NCBI RefSeq assembly: GCF_015751765.1
Contig: NZ_JADOTX010000001.1
Span: 682,001 to 746,000 of the forward strand
Source of the DNA: Micromonospora ureilytica
Lineage (GTDB): Bacteria > Actinomycetota > Actinomycetes > Mycobacteriales > Micromonosporaceae
Direction: 5' to 3'
Length of the DNA stretch: 64,000 nucleotides
Below, in pieces: positions 27,445 to 37,397 of the stretch; positions within the stretch are counted from its first letter, which is position 1, and every line of letters starts with the position of its first letter. Made by a program: the position numbers and the translations under genes. The notes beneath the pieces were generated by a model that was given only the letters and a program-made list of their open reading frames with translations, was not told the DNA's origin and did no database searches.

Positions 27445-29261
27445 CGGTACGCCTCCTCGGTGTCGGCGGACTGCGTCGGATCGGGGTCCTCGCTGCCGCG
27501 GGCCACCAGGTGCCGGTAGGCCGCTTCGCGGTCGAGCAGGTCGGCGTGGTCGCCGGTGGCGGTGATCCGGCCGGCGCTCAGGTGCGCGACCAGGTCGGCT
27601 CGGCCGAGCAGCAGCGGTGACGTGGCGATCACCACTGTGGTCCGCCCGGCCCGCGCGGCCCGCAACCGCTCGGCGATCCGCGCCTCGGTGTGCGCGTCCA
27701 CCGCCGATGTCGGGTCGACGAGGATCAGCACCTCCGGCTCGCTGCGTAGGGCCCGGCCCAGGCGGACCCGTTGGCGCTGACCGCCGGAGAGCGTCCGGGC
27801 TCGGGCGTCGATCGGGGTGTCCAGCCCGGCGGGCAGGGCGTCGACGATGTCCTGCGCCGAGGCGGTCCGCAGGGCCTCTCCGAGGCGCTCGTCATCGTCG
27901 TCGGCCCCGGCGCGCAGGATGTCGCGCAGCGTGCCGGCGAAGAGGTACGAGTCGTGGTCGGCGACGAGGATCCGCGCGCGGACCTCGTCCAGGGCGACCT
28001 CGCGCAGCGGCACGCCGCCCCAGGTGACGCCGCTGACGACGTACCGGCCGAGCCGGTCGGCCAACGCCACGGCCGCCGCCGGATCGTCTGCCGCCACGCC
28101 GGTCAGCCGGCCGGCGCGCACGGTCAGGCCGGTCACCGGGTCGTGCAGGTCGGCCGGGCCGTCCGGCGCGCCCGGGCCATCCGGCCGGCGTGCCTCCGGC
28201 ACGGAGCCGAGCCGGCGTGCCTCCGGCACGGCATCCGGCCACCGGCGACCCGGGCCACCGACGTCGTCAGGTGTCACGGTGAGCAGGTCGGCGATCCGCC
28301 GGGCGGCGACCCGACCCCGGATGAGCTGGTGGCTGCCCTCCAGCAGAAACCAGACCGGCACGATCAGGGTCGCCACGTAGCCGTAGACGGCGACCAACTC
28401 GCCGATCGTGACGTCACCGGTCACCGCCATCCGGGCCGTCAACCAGACCACCGCTGCCAGGAACAACCCGGGGATGGCGACCGTCGCGGCGTCGATCCAG
28501 CTGTTGACCGCCCCGACCCGGTAGCCCTCGGCGCGCAGATCCTGGGACCGGGCGGCGTACCGCCGGGCGAACAGGTCCCGGCCGCCCACCCCGGCGAGCA
28601 CCCGCAGCCCGGCCACGATGTCACCGGATCGGGCGGTGAGCGCGCCCTGTTGCCGGCGGTAGACCGATTCGGCCCGCTCCAGGCGGCGCAGCAGCGGCCC
28701 CACGACCAGACCGACCACCGGCACCCCCACCAGCACGCAGAGCGCCAGCATCGGGGAGATCGACCAGAGCACCACGGCGATCACCCCGTACGCGATGATC
28801 GCGCCGACGCCCGGCCCGGTCAGCGTCAGCACCTGCGCCGTCCAGTCGATGTCGGAGCCACCGATGGTGGACACCTCGCCCGCCCCGACCCGGCGGGGCA
28901 GCACCGCGCCGATCCGGGACAGGTGACGCAGCAGGACCTCCGCCGAGCGGGCCTTGGCGTCCTCCCGGATGAAGGTCATCGTCCGGTGCCGCATGATGCC
29001 CAGGTAGGACAGGGCCACGCCCGCGACGACGATCGCCGCGACCCATTGCGCCAGGGCGTGGGTGTCGCCGGCGCGCAGCCCGTCGTCGACGGCACGGTAG
29101 ATCAGGTAGGGCCGGGCCGAGAGCCCGATCATCCAGGCCGTGCCGATCAGGCTGCCGCGCAGCACCCGCCAGGGCTGGCAGCGGACCAGCCACCAGAGGT
29201 AACGCATCGGACCGCGGGTGTCGGGGGTGCCAGGATCGGGATGCGGGATCTGCGGAGGCAC
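27441..29261 (-). CDS. ABC exporter half-transporter, subunit with degenerate Walker A
   Basis: 606 residues: membrane domain, then an ATPase domain that has lost most ATP-binding residues. Where Walker A should be the sequence is TGVAADDPAAAVALADRL, with no GKST. The Q-loop Gln is absent (LVADHDSYLFAGT), Walker B ends LILVDPTSAVD with Pro in the catalytic Glu position, and the switch His is missing (VVIATSPLLLG). The signature LSGGQRQRVRL is perfect. It therefore contributes only the signature to the partner's site. GTG 29261 lies 6 bases after TAGCGT. A 27-base duplication sits in the linker before the ATPase domain. Confidence 0.9.
   Translation of the reverse strand: MPPQIPHPDPGTPDTRGPMRYLWWLVRCQPWRVLRGSLIGTAWMIGLSARPYLIYRAVDDGLRAGDTHALAQWVAAIVVAGVALSYLGIMRHRTMTFIREDAKARSAEVLLRHLSRIGAVLPRRVGAGEVSTIGGSDIDWTAQVLTLTGPGVGAIIAYGVIAVVLWSISPMLALCVLVGVPVVGLVVGPLLRRLERAESVYRRQQGALTARSGDIVAGLRVLAGVGGRDLFARRYAARSQDLRAEGYRVGAVNSWIDAATVAIPGLFLAAVVWLTARMAVTGDVTIGELVAVYGYVATLIVPVWFLLEGSHQLIRGRVAARRIADLLTVTPDDVGGPGRRWPDAVPEARRLGSVPEARRPDGPGAPDGPADLHDPVTGLTVRAGRLTGVAADDPAAAVALADRLGRYVVSGVTWGGVPLREVALDEVRARILVADHDSYLFAGTLRDILRAGADDDDERLGEALRTASAQDIVDALPAGLDTPIDARARTLSGGQRQRVRLGRALRSEPEVLILVDPTSAVDAHTEARIAERLRAARAGRTTVVIATSPLLLGRADLVAHLSAGRITATGDHADLLDREAAYRHLVARGSEDPDPTQSADTEEAYR
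28184..28231. repeat. Direct repeat of 21 bases at 27-base spacing inside the exporter gene
   Basis: The same 21 bases occur at 28184-28204 and 28211-28231, encoding a doubled VPEARR unit (VPEARRLGSVPEARRPDG). Each copy carries GCCGG...CCGGC inverted ends. The offset is a multiple of three, so the frame is kept. It lies in the linker between the membrane and ATPase domains. Confidence 0.85.
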
Positions 29262-29267
29262 CTGGTC

Positions 29268-29273
29268 ACGCTA
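29268..29273 (-). promoter_or_regulatory. Probable -10 element of the ABC exporter operon
   Basis: TAGCGT on the minus strand, 6 bases before GTG 29261; no Shine-Dalgarno sequence. It marks the promoter of the two-gene exporter operon. Confidence 0.45.
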
Positions 29274-29344
29274 CCGACCGGCCCCGACACCCTGCCGACC
29301 CGATCATGGTGAGGTGTGCCTCCGTTTCTGTCGCAGGGAAGAGG

Positions 29345-29350
29345 CAGAAT
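29345..29350 (+). promoter_or_regulatory. Probable -10 element of the PolA-like gene
   Basis: CAGAAT, 7 bases before GTG 29358. It lies inside the longer reading frame from 29316, which favours the shorter start. Confidence 0.4.
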
Positions 29351-29357
29351 CACGTTC

Positions 29358-31037
29358 GTGCTGGTGGCGGTGGTGTCCGACGAGCGGGGCGGGGGAGTGC
29401 TGTGCCCGCTCGACGCCGCCGGCCGGCCGACCGGCCCGCCCGAGGTCGTCACCGACCTGGTCGCCGCGGTCGCCGCGCGCGAGGCCGCCGGGCACCCGCG
29501 CTGGGTCTGGTCGACCGCTCCGGCGGTCTACCCGACGCTGCTGCGCGCGGGCGTCCGGGTCGATCGCTGTCACGACGTGGAGTTGACCGAGGCGTTGCTG
29601 CTCGGGCACGCGGGCCGCTGGGGCGAGCCCCGCTCGCTGGCCGCCGCCTGGGCCCGGCTGACCGGCTCGGCGGTGCCGCCCGACCCACCGCCGCGCGCCG
29701 CCGCGCCGCCCGGGCACGGCCAGGGCGCGCTCTTCGACACCCTGCCCGGTCCGCCGGGCCCGGGCATCGAGGCACTGACCCGGGTGTACGCCGACCAGCT
29801 CGCCCGCATCACAGCGACCGAGCACCCCGGTCGGTTCCGGTTGCTGGTGGCCGCCGAGTCGGCCGGCGCGCTGATCGCTGTGGAGATGGGCGTCGTCGGG
29901 CTGCCCTGGCGTGCCGACGTGCACAACGAGATCCTGCACGAGCTGCTCGGTGAGGCGTCCCCGGTCGGTGGGCCGCCACGCCGACTTGCCGAGTTGGCCG
30001 CCCGGATCGCCGACGCGCTCGGCGTACGCCGCCTGCACACCGACTCCCCGGCGGAGCTGCTGAAGGCGTTCGCCCGGGTCGGGGTGGAGCTGCCCAACAC
30101 CCGGGCCTGGGTGCTGCGCGGGGTGGACCATCCGGCGGTGCCGCTGGTGCTGGAATACAAGGAGCTCTACCGGATCTGGACGGCGCACGGCTGGGCCTGG
30201 CTCGATCAGTGGGCGCGGGGTGGCCGGTTCCAACCGGAGTACGTGCCGGGTGGTGTCGTCTCCGGCCGGTGGGCCACCCGGGGCGGTGGCGCGTTGCAGA
30301 TCCCCAAGGTGATCCGGCGGGCGGTGGTGGCCGATCCGGGCTGGCGGTTGGTGGTCGCCGACGCCGGCCAGTTGGAGCCTCGGGTGCTGGCCGCGGTGTC
30401 CGGCGACGCGCGGCTGGCGGAGGCGGGCGGTGCCGGTGACCTCTACGCCGCGCTGGCCCGGGACTCGTTCGGCGGTGACCGGGCCAAGGCCAAGGTGGCC
30501 CTACTCGGCGCGATGTACGGGCAGACCGGTGGGGCTGCGGTGCCCGCGTTGGCGGTGCTGAAGCGCAGCTACCCGACGGCGTTCGGTTACGTCGAGGCGG
30601 CCGCGCGTACCGGCGAGACGGGTGGCTTGGTGCGGTCCTGGCTGGGGCGGACGTGCCCGCCCGGCTCGGCCGGGTTCGGTGATCTCGACGACGAGCCCTC
30701 CGACCCGGAGGGGGTGGCCGACCCGCACAGTCCGCGGGCACGGGCCGCGCGGTCCCGGGGGCGCTTCACCCGCAACTTCGTCATCCAGGCCACCGCCGCG
30801 GAGTGGGCGTCAACGCTGCTGGCCACGCTGCGGACGGAGTTGTCTGGCACCGATGCCGAGCTGGTCTTCTTCCAACACGACGAGGTGGTCGTGCACGCGC
30901 CCGCCGCTCAGGCTGACGCGGTCGCCGAGGCTGTCAACCGGTCCGGCGAGCGAGCCTCCGCGCTGCTCTTCGGTGCGACGCCGGTCCGGTTTCCGCTGGA
31001 CCTGTCCATCGTCGACTGCTACGCCGACGCGGCCTGA
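29358..31037 (+). CDS. PolA-like bifunctional 3'-5' exonuclease/DNA polymerase without 5'-nuclease domain
   Basis: 559 residues, family A polymerase. Motif A is VVADAGQLEPRVLA near residue 332, with the metal-binding Asp; motif B RAKAKVALLGAMYGQTGG near 374, with the usual Lys and Tyr; motif C FFQHDEVVVHAP near 505 with the HDE pair. The N-terminal ~180 residues correspond to a diverged proofreading-type domain; the 5'-nuclease domain of full PolA is absent. Actinobacteria carry such shorter polymerases beside a normal PolA, and their job (repair or damage tolerance) is not settled. GTG 29358 is preferred because of the -10 hexamer; GTG 29316 is an in-frame alternative. Confidence 0.85.
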   Translation: MLVAVVSDERGGGVLCPLDAAGRPTGPPEVVTDLVAAVAAREAAGHPRWVWSTAPAVYPTLLRAGVRVDRCHDVELTEALLLGHAGRWGEPRSLAAAWARLTGSAVPPDPPPRAAAPPGHGQGALFDTLPGPPGPGIEALTRVYADQLARITATEHPGRFRLLVAAESAGALIAVEMGVVGLPWRADVHNEILHELLGEASPVGGPPRRLAELAARIADALGVRRLHTDSPAELLKAFARVGVELPNTRAWVLRGVDHPAVPLVLEYKELYRIWTAHGWAWLDQWARGGRFQPEYVPGGVVSGRWATRGGGALQIPKVIRRAVVADPGWRLVVADAGQLEPRVLAAVSGDARLAEAGGAGDLYAALARDSFGGDRAKAKVALLGAMYGQTGGAAVPALAVLKRSYPTAFGYVEAAARTGETGGLVRSWLGRTCPPGSAGFGDLDDEPSDPEGVADPHSPRARAARSRGRFTRNFVIQATAAEWASTLLATLRTELSGTDAELVFFQHDEVVVHAPAAQADAVAEAVNRSGERASALLFGATPVRFPLDLSIVDCYADAA

Positions 31038-31173
31038 CCGACGGAAGGTCCCGTGTCGGAAGATGCCGGCCGTGTAACGGTTGTGCTATTTCTCCTTTTC
31101 GCCCCGCCACCCTCGGCTGGCCGTCCTCGTTGCAGTGTCCGTAGGAGGGGACGGATCGGTCACGGTCCGTCCC

Positions 31174-31803
31174 GTGCTGGAGGGGGCGCAGCTGAACCGG
31201 ATCGCAGGAATGATCATCGCCGCAGGCGGGGGACGACGGATCGGTGGTCCGGAGGCGCTGCTGCACCAGGGAGACAAGCCCCTGGTCAATCAGATGATCG
31301 ACACGATGACCGAGGCGGGCTGCGAGCAGATCGTGGTCGTACTGGGTGCCGCCGCCGATCAGGTCCAGAAGACCGCCGACCTGGGCAAGGCCATAGTCGT
31401 GATCAACAAGGCGTGGGGCACCGGCGTCGGCTCGTCGATCCGGGCCGGCCTGGCCGCCATGGACGACGAGGGGATCGAGGCGGTGGTGGTGGTCCCGGTC
31501 GACATGCCGGGCCTGAGCGCCACGGCGGTCAGCCGGGTGGCCGCGCTGCCGTACCCGGACGTGCTGGTCTGCGCCACCTACGACGGGCTGCGCGGCTACC
31601 CGATGCTGTTCGGCCGCCGGCACTGGCCCGGCATCGCCACCCTGGCCAGCGCCGACGTGGGCGCCCGGCCGTACCTGCTGGCGCACAAGGACCAGATCGT
31701 CGACATCGCCTGCGACTCGGTCGCTGACGGCAGCCGGATCGACACCCCGGAGCTGATGGAGCTCTACGGGCTCACCGTGCCCCCGCAGCGGGTCGGGGTC
31801 TGA
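31174..31803 (+). CDS. MobA-like nucleotidyltransferase
   Basis: About 209 residues. The N-terminal nucleotide-binding motif is MIIAAGGGRRIGGPEALL, and the acidic metal site is VVVPVDMPGLS, as in MobA/MocA/CofC-type enzymes that transfer NMP to a molybdopterin or other cofactor. The lysine usual in the motif (K after GGP) is replaced (GGPEALL), which is odd but seen in relatives. No cofactor genes are adjacent, so the cofactor cannot be named. The start is uncertain: GTG 31135, GTG 31174 and ATG 31210 are all in frame and none has a clear ribosome-binding site. Confidence 0.75.
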   Translation: MLEGAQLNRIAGMIIAAGGGRRIGGPEALLHQGDKPLVNQMIDTMTEAGCEQIVVVLGAAADQVQKTADLGKAIVVINKAWGTGVGSSIRAGLAAMDDEGIEAVVVVPVDMPGLSATAVSRVAALPYPDVLVCATYDGLRGYPMLFGRRHWPGIATLASADVGARPYLLAHKDQIVDIACDSVADGSRIDTPELMELYGLTVPPQRVGV

Positions 31804-31838
31804 GGGGCCCGTCCTGCCAGGCTCCCCGATGTGGGTGA

Positions 31839-31870
31839 TGCCGGTGAGTCAACATGATGACCCACCGGCA
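31839..31870. terminator. Hairpin between convergent genes
   Basis: TGCCGGTGAGTCA (31839-31851) pairs with TGACCCACCGGCA (31858-31870) at 12 of 13 positions across a 6-base loop. It is placed to stop transcription from both sides. Confidence 0.75.
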
Positions 31871-31882
31871 GCACGCTCTTCG

Positions 31883-33292
31883 TCAGTCCTGTGCCTGGTC
31901 CAGCTCGCCGGTGGCGGCGAGGCGCTGGTACCAGTGGGCGCTGTCCTTCCAGGTGCGTACCTGGGTGTCGTAGTCGACCCGGATGATCCCGAAGCGACGG
32001 TCGTAGCCGTAGCCCCACTCGAAGTTGTCCAGCAGTGACCAGACGAAGTAGCCGCGCACGTCCGCGCCCTGCGCGCGGGCGTCGGCCATCGCGCCGATGT
32101 GCCGACGCAGGTAGTCGATCCGCCGCTCGTCGTGGATGCGGCCGTCGGCCGACACCACGTCGTCGAACGCCGCGCCGTTCTCGGTGATCATCATGGGCTG
32201 GCTGGGGTATTCGCGCTGGAGGCGCAGCAGCAGCTCGGTCAGCGCCGGCGGGTCGATGTTCCAACCCATCGCCGTGTACGGGCCGGGCTGCGGCAGGAAG
32301 TCGACGTTGTCAGCAGCGACCCACGGCGTGGAGGTCGACGCGCCGTGCCCGTCGGCGTCGGAGCGGGCCGACACCCCGTCCCAGGCCCGGACCAGGGTGC
32401 TGGAGTAGTAGTTGACCCCGAGCACGTCCAGCGGCACCGCGATCAGCTTCTCGTCGCCCTCGTGGACGAACGACCAGTCGGTGACGGAGGCGGTGTCGGC
32501 CAGCAGGTCGGCCGGGTATTCCCCGTCCAGCATCGGGCCGAGGAACGCCCGGTTCGCCAACGCGTCGATCCGCCGGACCGCGTCCTGGTCGGCAGCCGAG
32601 TCGGACGCGCCCCGGATGACGTGCAGGTTCAACGTCACTGACAGCTCGGCGGACGGGGCCAGCTCCCGGACCACCCGGCCGGCCAGGCCGTGCGCGAGGT
32701 TGAGGTGGTGCACCGCGGCCAGCGCCGCCGCCGGCTCGGTCCGGCCCGGCGCGTGCACCCCGGAGGCGTAACCCAGGTACGCGGAGCACCACGGCTCGTT
32801 GAGCGTCGTCCAGGTGTGCACCCGGTCGCCCAGCGCGCCCACGATGCCCGCCGCGTACTCCTGGAAGCGCAACGCGGTCTCCCGCGCCGCCCATCCGCCG
32901 GCGTCCTCCAACTCCTGCGGCAGGTCCCAGTGGTACATGGTGGCCACCGGGCGGACGCCCCGCTCCAGCAGCCCGTCCACCAGCCGCGAGTAGAAGTCGA
33001 TGCCCGCCTGGTTGAACCGGCCCGAGCCGCCCGGCTGCACCCGGGGCCAGGAGATGGAGAACCGGTACGCGCCGAGCCCGAGGTCGGCGATGTGCCCGAG
33101 GTCGTCGGCCCACCGGTGGTAGTGGTCGGCGGCCACGTCACCGGTGTCACCGTTGAGGGTCCGACCGGGGGTGTGGCTGTAGGTGTCCCAGATGGACGGT
33201 CCGCGCCCGTCCTCGGTCGCCGCGCCCTCGATCTGGTACGCGGCCGTCGCCGACCCCCAGACGAAGCTCTCCGGGAAGTGGTGTTGCGTCAT
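31883..33292 (-). CDS. GH1 beta-glucosidase
   Basis: 469 residues, no signal peptide, so cytoplasmic. The retaining-glycosidase residues are visible: acid/base Glu in [11 protein letters not shown] (about residue 165) and nucleophile Glu in [12 protein letters not shown] (about 369). The N-terminus [19 protein letters not shown] and C-terminal [18 protein letters not shown] are classic GH1. Its ATG overlaps the stop of the GH31 gene (ATGA, 33289-33292), so the two are coupled. In this operon it probably removes beta-linked glucose from imported oligosaccharides after alpha-xylose is cut off. Confidence 0.95.
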   Translation of the reverse strand: MTQHHFPESFVWGSATAAYQIEGAATEDGRGPSIWDTYSHTPGRTLNGDTGDVAADHYHRWADDLGHIADLGLGAYRFSISWPRVQPGGSGRFNQAGIDFYSRLVDGLLERGVRPVATMYHWDLPQELEDAGGWAARETALRFQEYAAGIVGALGDRVHTWTTLNEPWCSAYLGYASGVHAPGRTEPAAALAAVHHLNLAHGLAGRVVRELAPSAELSVTLNLHVIRGASDSAADQDAVRRIDALANRAFLGPMLDGEYPADLLADTASVTDWSFVHEGDEKLIAVPLDVLGVNYYSSTLVRAWDGVSARSDADGHGASTSTPWVAADNVDFLPQPGPYTAMGWNIDPPALTELLLRLQREYPSQPMMITENGAAFDDVVSADGRIHDERRIDYLRRHIGAMADARAQGADVRGYFVWSLLDNFEWGYGYDRRFGIIRVDYDTQVRTWKDSAHWYQRLAATGELDQAQD

Positions 33293-35520
33293 CGTTCCGT
33301 CCCCTGGATCTCGCAGATGTAGCCCGTCGAGGTGCCGGCGACCAGTTCGGCACTGGCCGTCCCGCCCTCGTAGCGCACGTCGAACTCGGCGCCCGGCCCG
33401 TTGCCGGGTGACGGTACCCGTACCCGGGTGCGCTGCCCCTCGGTCGGTGCGTACACCCGCAGCCGCACATCGTCGGCCCACTCGTAGTCCGGTCGGTCGG
33501 TGCGGGAGCCGAACGGGATGACCGCGCCCGGTCGGGCCAGCACCGGCAGGCTGTCGAAGCCGTGCTTCTCGGTCCGCCAGGCCGGGCCGGTGACCTGCGC
33601 ACCGGTGACCAGGTGCGTCCAGGTACCGGCGGGTACGTAGTACGTGACGTCGCCGTCGGCGCTGAGCACCGGGGCGACAAGCACGTCCGGGCCGAGCATG
33701 TACTGCCGGTCCAGGTGTGCCGTCGCCGGGTCGTCCGGGAACTCCACGAACATCGGCCGCATCACAGGTGTCCCGTCGCGGTGTGCCTCCTGGGCGGCGG
33801 CCGCCAGGTACGGCATCAGGCCGAGCTTGAGGTGGGTGAAGTGCCGCAGCACGTCCACGGCCTCCTCGTCGTACGCCCACGGCACCCGGTACGAGCCGGA
33901 CCCGTGCAGCCGGGAGTGCGAGGAGAGCAGCCCGAAGGCGACCCACCGCTTGAACACCGCCGGGTCGGGAGTGCCCTCGAAGCCGCCGATGTCGTGGCTC
34001 CAGTAGCCGAAGCCGGACGCCGCCAGGGACAACCCGCCGCGCAGCGACTCGGCCATCGCGACGAACGTCGACTCGCAGTCGCCGCCCCAGTGCACCGGGA
34101 ACTGCTGCCCGCCCGCTGTGGCCGAGCGGGCGAACAGCACCGCCTCGCCCTCGCCGCGCTCGGTCTCCAGCAGCTCGAAGACCGCCTTGTTGTAGAGGTA
34201 CGAGTAGTAGTTGTGCATCCGCTGCGGGTCCGAGCCGTCGTGCCACACCACGTCGGTCGGGATGCGCTCGCCGAAGTCAGTCTTGAAGCAGTCGACGCCC
34301 ATGTCCAGCAGCGCCTTGAGTTTGCCGGTGAACCAGCGAACCGCGTCCGGGTTGGTGAAGTCGACAAGCGCCATGCCGGCCTGCCACTTGTCCCACTGCC
34401 AGACCGAGCCGTCCGGGTTGCGCACCAGGTAACCGGCCTCGCGGCCCTCCTCGAAGAGGTACGAGCGCTGCGCGATGTACGGGTTGATCCAGACGCACAC
34501 CTTCAGGTCGCGTTCGTGCAGCCGGCGCAGCATCCCCTCCGGGTCGGGGAAGGTCGCCGGGTCCCAGACGAAGTCGACCCAGTGGAACTGACGCATCCAG
34601 AAGCAGTCGAAGTGGAACACCGACAGCGGCAGCCCGCGCTCGGCCATCCCGTCGACGAACTCGGTCACTGTCTTCTCGTCGTACGAGGTGGTGAACGAGG
34701 TGGACAGCCAGAGGCCGTACGACCAGGCGGGGATCCGGGCCGGCCGGCCGGTGAGCGCGGTGTACCGGCGCAGCACGTCCTTCGGCTGGGGCCCGTCGAT
34801 GACGTAGTAGGTGAGCGACTGTCCCTCGACGCTGAACTGGGTCTGCGTGACGACCTCGGAGCCGACCTCGAACGACACGTGCTCCGGGTGGTCCACGAAG
34901 ACCCCGTAGCCGGCGCTGCTGAGATAGAACGGCACGTTCTTGTACGCCTGCTCGCTGGCGGTGCCCCCGTCGGCGTTCCAGATGTCGACCGTCTGCCCGT
35001 TCTTGACGAACGGGCCGAAGCGCTCGCCCAGCCCGTACACCGTCTCACCGACGCCCAGCGCGAGCCGTTCGTGCACGTGCCGGCGGCCCTCGGCGTCGGT
35101 GACGACGCCGATGCTGCGGGCGGTGGACGCGGTGACCAGCCGGTCGCCGTGCAGGAAGTCGACCCGCCACCCGTCAATGAGCGCGACCCGCGCGGTCAGC
35201 TCGCCGGTGGTCAGCGTCGCGCTGAGCCCGGTGACGTCGACGGTGACCGGGTGCGTCTCGTCGGTGCTCAGCCCGAAGTGCGGCTCGCGGGGCAGCCCTC
35301 CGGTGTGGTGGGCGATGGTCACCCCGATGACGCCGGGGGCGGGGGAGAAGAACCGGACGGTGACCAGGGGCCGGTTGAGGGTGTCGCCGCGTCCGGTGAT
35401 CTGACCGGTCGGTGCGAAGACGGTGAAGCCACGCTCGTCCGGTTCGACCGACTCCACGGTGCCGGGGCGCAGGACGCTGACGCCGGCGCGCAGCTGCCAG
35501 TACCCGTCGGTGAACTTCAC
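33289..35520 (-). CDS. yicI: GH31 alpha-xylosidase (YicI type)
   Basis: 743 residues, cytoplasmic. The catalytic region reads [14 protein letters not shown] (nucleophile Asp about residue 413), almost identical to E. coli YicI wording, followed by the characteristic [17 protein letters not shown] and acid/base Asp in [11 protein letters not shown] (about 479). YicI enzymes release alpha-1,6-xylose from isoprimeverose units of xyloglucan; the wording favours that over alpha-glucosidase. Start GTG 35520 has AGGAG 7 bases upstream and overlaps the permease stop. It is one of two hydrolases in the LacI-controlled transport operon. Confidence 0.9.
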   Translation of the reverse strand: MKFTDGYWQLRAGVSVLRPGTVESVEPDERGFTVFAPTGQITGRGDTLNRPLVTVRFFSPAPGVIGVTIAHHTGGLPREPHFGLSTDETHPVTVDVTGLSATLTTGELTARVALIDGWRVDFLHGDRLVTASTARSIGVVTDAEGRRHVHERLALGVGETVYGLGERFGPFVKNGQTVDIWNADGGTASEQAYKNVPFYLSSAGYGVFVDHPEHVSFEVGSEVVTQTQFSVEGQSLTYYVIDGPQPKDVLRRYTALTGRPARIPAWSYGLWLSTSFTTSYDEKTVTEFVDGMAERGLPLSVFHFDCFWMRQFHWVDFVWDPATFPDPEGMLRRLHERDLKVCVWINPYIAQRSYLFEEGREAGYLVRNPDGSVWQWDKWQAGMALVDFTNPDAVRWFTGKLKALLDMGVDCFKTDFGERIPTDVVWHDGSDPQRMHNYYSYLYNKAVFELLETERGEGEAVLFARSATAGGQQFPVHWGGDCESTFVAMAESLRGGLSLAASGFGYWSHDIGGFEGTPDPAVFKRWVAFGLLSSHSRLHGSGSYRVPWAYDEEAVDVLRHFTHLKLGLMPYLAAAAQEAHRDGTPVMRPMFVEFPDDPATAHLDRQYMLGPDVLVAPVLSADGDVTYYVPAGTWTHLVTGAQVTGPAWRTEKHGFDSLPVLARPGAVIPFGSRTDRPDYEWADDVRLRVYAPTEGQRTRVRVPSPGNGPGAEFDVRYEGGTASAELVAGTSTGYICEIQGTER

Positions 35521-36404
35521 TTCTCGGCTCCTGCCGTGATGCCGCGCGCCAGAGTGCGCTGGAAGATGAGGAAGAAGAGGATGGCCGGCACCAGGCTGAT
35601 CAGCGCGCCGGCATTTGTGGTCGGCGCGTCCATCAGCCGGTCGCCCTGCAACGACGCGAGCGCGACCGGAATGGTCTGCGTCTGGTTGTCGATCAGCATG
35701 ACCAGCGGGATGAGGAACTCGTTCCACGTCCAGATGAAGAAGAAGATGAGCAGCACCGCGAGGGTGGGCCGCAGGTTGGGGAAGACCACCCGCCACAGCA
35801 CCGTCCACTTGCCGGCGCCGTCCAGGGCGGCGGCCTCCAGCAGCGAGCGCGGGAACGTGCCCATCACCGAGGCGAGCAGGTAGGTGCCGAACGCGCTCTG
35901 GATCACGGTGAAGATGATGATCACCGCGAGTCGGGTGTTGTAGAGCCCGACCTCCTTGGCCACGTAGTACAGCGGGTAGATCAGCGCCTCCTGCGGCAGC
36001 ATGTTGGCCAGCAGGAAGAGCCCGACGATCCACAGCCGGCCACGGACCCGCCCGATGCCCAGCGCGTACGCGTTGAGCAGTGAGACGGCGACGCCGAGCA
36101 CGGCCACCGAGCCGGCGATGACCGCCGAGTTCCAGAACTTGAGCGGGAAGTTCACCTCGGTCCAGTACGTGCGCAGACCCTTTGTGTAGAACTCCGTCGG
36201 CCAGCTCAGTGGGCCGCCCGACGAGTAGTCGCCGGGCGACTTGAACGCGTTGAGCAGCATGAACGCGAACGGCACCAGCATGACGAGCGCGCCGAGGATG
36301 ACCAGGGCGAGTACCACCCAGCGGCTGACGCCGCGGTGGTGTCGATCGCGGACGAGCCGGGCCGGCGTCACCGGCGCGGTGCTCGGTGTGAGCGTGACGG
36401 CCAT
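35517..36404 (-). CDS. Sugar ABC transporter permease (MalG type)
   Basis: 295 residues, six membrane segments beginning WVVLALVILGALVMLVPFAF. EAA loop: LLEAAALDGAGKWTVLWRVV. It follows the other permease after one base and overlaps the GH31 start by four bases. It provides half of the membrane channel for the xyloside-type substrate; the ATPase is not in the window and is probably a shared MsiK-like protein. Confidence 0.9.
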   Translation of the reverse strand: MAVTLTPSTAPVTPARLVRDRHHRGVSRWVVLALVILGALVMLVPFAFMLLNAFKSPGDYSSGGPLSWPTEFYTKGLRTYWTEVNFPLKFWNSAVIAGSVAVLGVAVSLLNAYALGIGRVRGRLWIVGLFLLANMLPQEALIYPLYYVAKEVGLYNTRLAVIIIFTVIQSAFGTYLLASVMGTFPRSLLEAAALDGAGKWTVLWRVVFPNLRPTLAVLLIFFFIWTWNEFLIPLVMLIDNQTQTIPVALASLQGDRLMDAPTTNAGALISLVPAILFFLIFQRTLARGITAGAEK

Positions 36405-36405
36405 G

Positions 36406-37374
36406 TCAGAACCCCCGGTCCCGGCGCTCGCTGCGGGCCTGCATCCAGATGAAGACGCCGGCCACCACCACGATGATCAGTGTCAGCACCGTGGAGATCG
36501 CGGAGCCGTAACCGACCTGCAGCTTCTTGAAGAACGTGTAGTAGGCGAAGTACGACGGCACGTTCGTGGCGTTGTCCGGGCCGCCCCGGGTCAGGGCGAA
36601 GATCGGCCCGAACACTTTCAACGCGGCGATGGTGCAGGTCAGGGCCACCACGAAGGTCTCCGGCCGGATCTGCGGAAGGGTGATCGCCCGGAACCGGTGC
36701 AGCCAGTTCGCGCCGTCGACCTCGGCCGCCTCGTACAGCTCGGGGTCGACCCGCTGCAACGCCGCCATGAAGACGACCACCGGGTAGCCGATCTGCACCC
36801 AGATCATCACGGCCATCACGGCCGGCAGGGCGGTGCCCGGGTCGCCGAGCCAGTCGTGGCGTAGCGCGCCGAGACCGACCGCGTCGAGGAGGCTGTTGAA
36901 CGCGCCGTCGGGGCGGAGGATCCAGCCCCAGACGATGCCGGCCACCACGACGGGCAGCACCTGCGGGAGGTAGAACGCGGCCCGCAGCGCGGCGGCCGTA
37001 CGGGGCTTGAACCGGCGGCCGATGACGTCGAAGAGCACCGCGGCGAGCAGCAGCCCGAGCACTGTGGGCACCACCACCATCGCGACGAGCATCCAGACCG
37101 TGTTGCGGAACGACGCCCAGAACACGTCGTCCTGCAGCAACTGCTGGTAGTTGTCCAGGCCGACCCACCGGGGGTCGCCGACGCCTGACCACTTGGTCAA
37201 CGACAGGTAGAGGGTGCCGACCAGCGGCGCGCCGATGACCAGGAGGAAGAGCACCGCTCCGGGGAGCAGGTAGAGCCAGTACGCCGCGTTGCGGCCGCGG
37301 CGTCTGCGGCTGGGCGCGGGCGGGGTGGGGGTCGCGGCCGGCGGTGTGGCGGCGACCGTCTCGGAGACTGCCAT
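36406..37374 (-). CDS. Sugar ABC transporter permease (MalF type)
   Basis: 322 residues. A Pro/Ala-rich cytoplasmic start of about 30 residues precedes six membrane segments (AAYWLYLLPGAVLFLLVIGA first). EAA loop: LYEAAEVDGANWLHRFRAIT. ATG 37374 has AAGGA 6 bases upstream. It is separated from the binding-protein gene by an attenuator-type hairpin. Confidence 0.9.
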   Translation of the reverse strand: MAVSETVAATPPAATPTPPAPSRRRRGRNAAYWLYLLPGAVLFLLVIGAPLVGTLYLSLTKWSGVGDPRWVGLDNYQQLLQDDVFWASFRNTVWMLVAMVVVPTVLGLLLAAVLFDVIGRRFKPRTAAALRAAFYLPQVLPVVVAGIVWGWILRPDGAFNSLLDAVGLGALRHDWLGDPGTALPAVMAVMIWVQIGYPVVVFMAALQRVDPELYEAAEVDGANWLHRFRAITLPQIRPETFVVALTCTIAALKVFGPIFALTRGGPDNATNVPSYFAYYTFFKKLQVGYGSAISTVLTLIIVVVAGVFIWMQARSERRDRGF

Positions 37375-37397
37375 GGAAGATCCTTCCCGGCGGGGCG

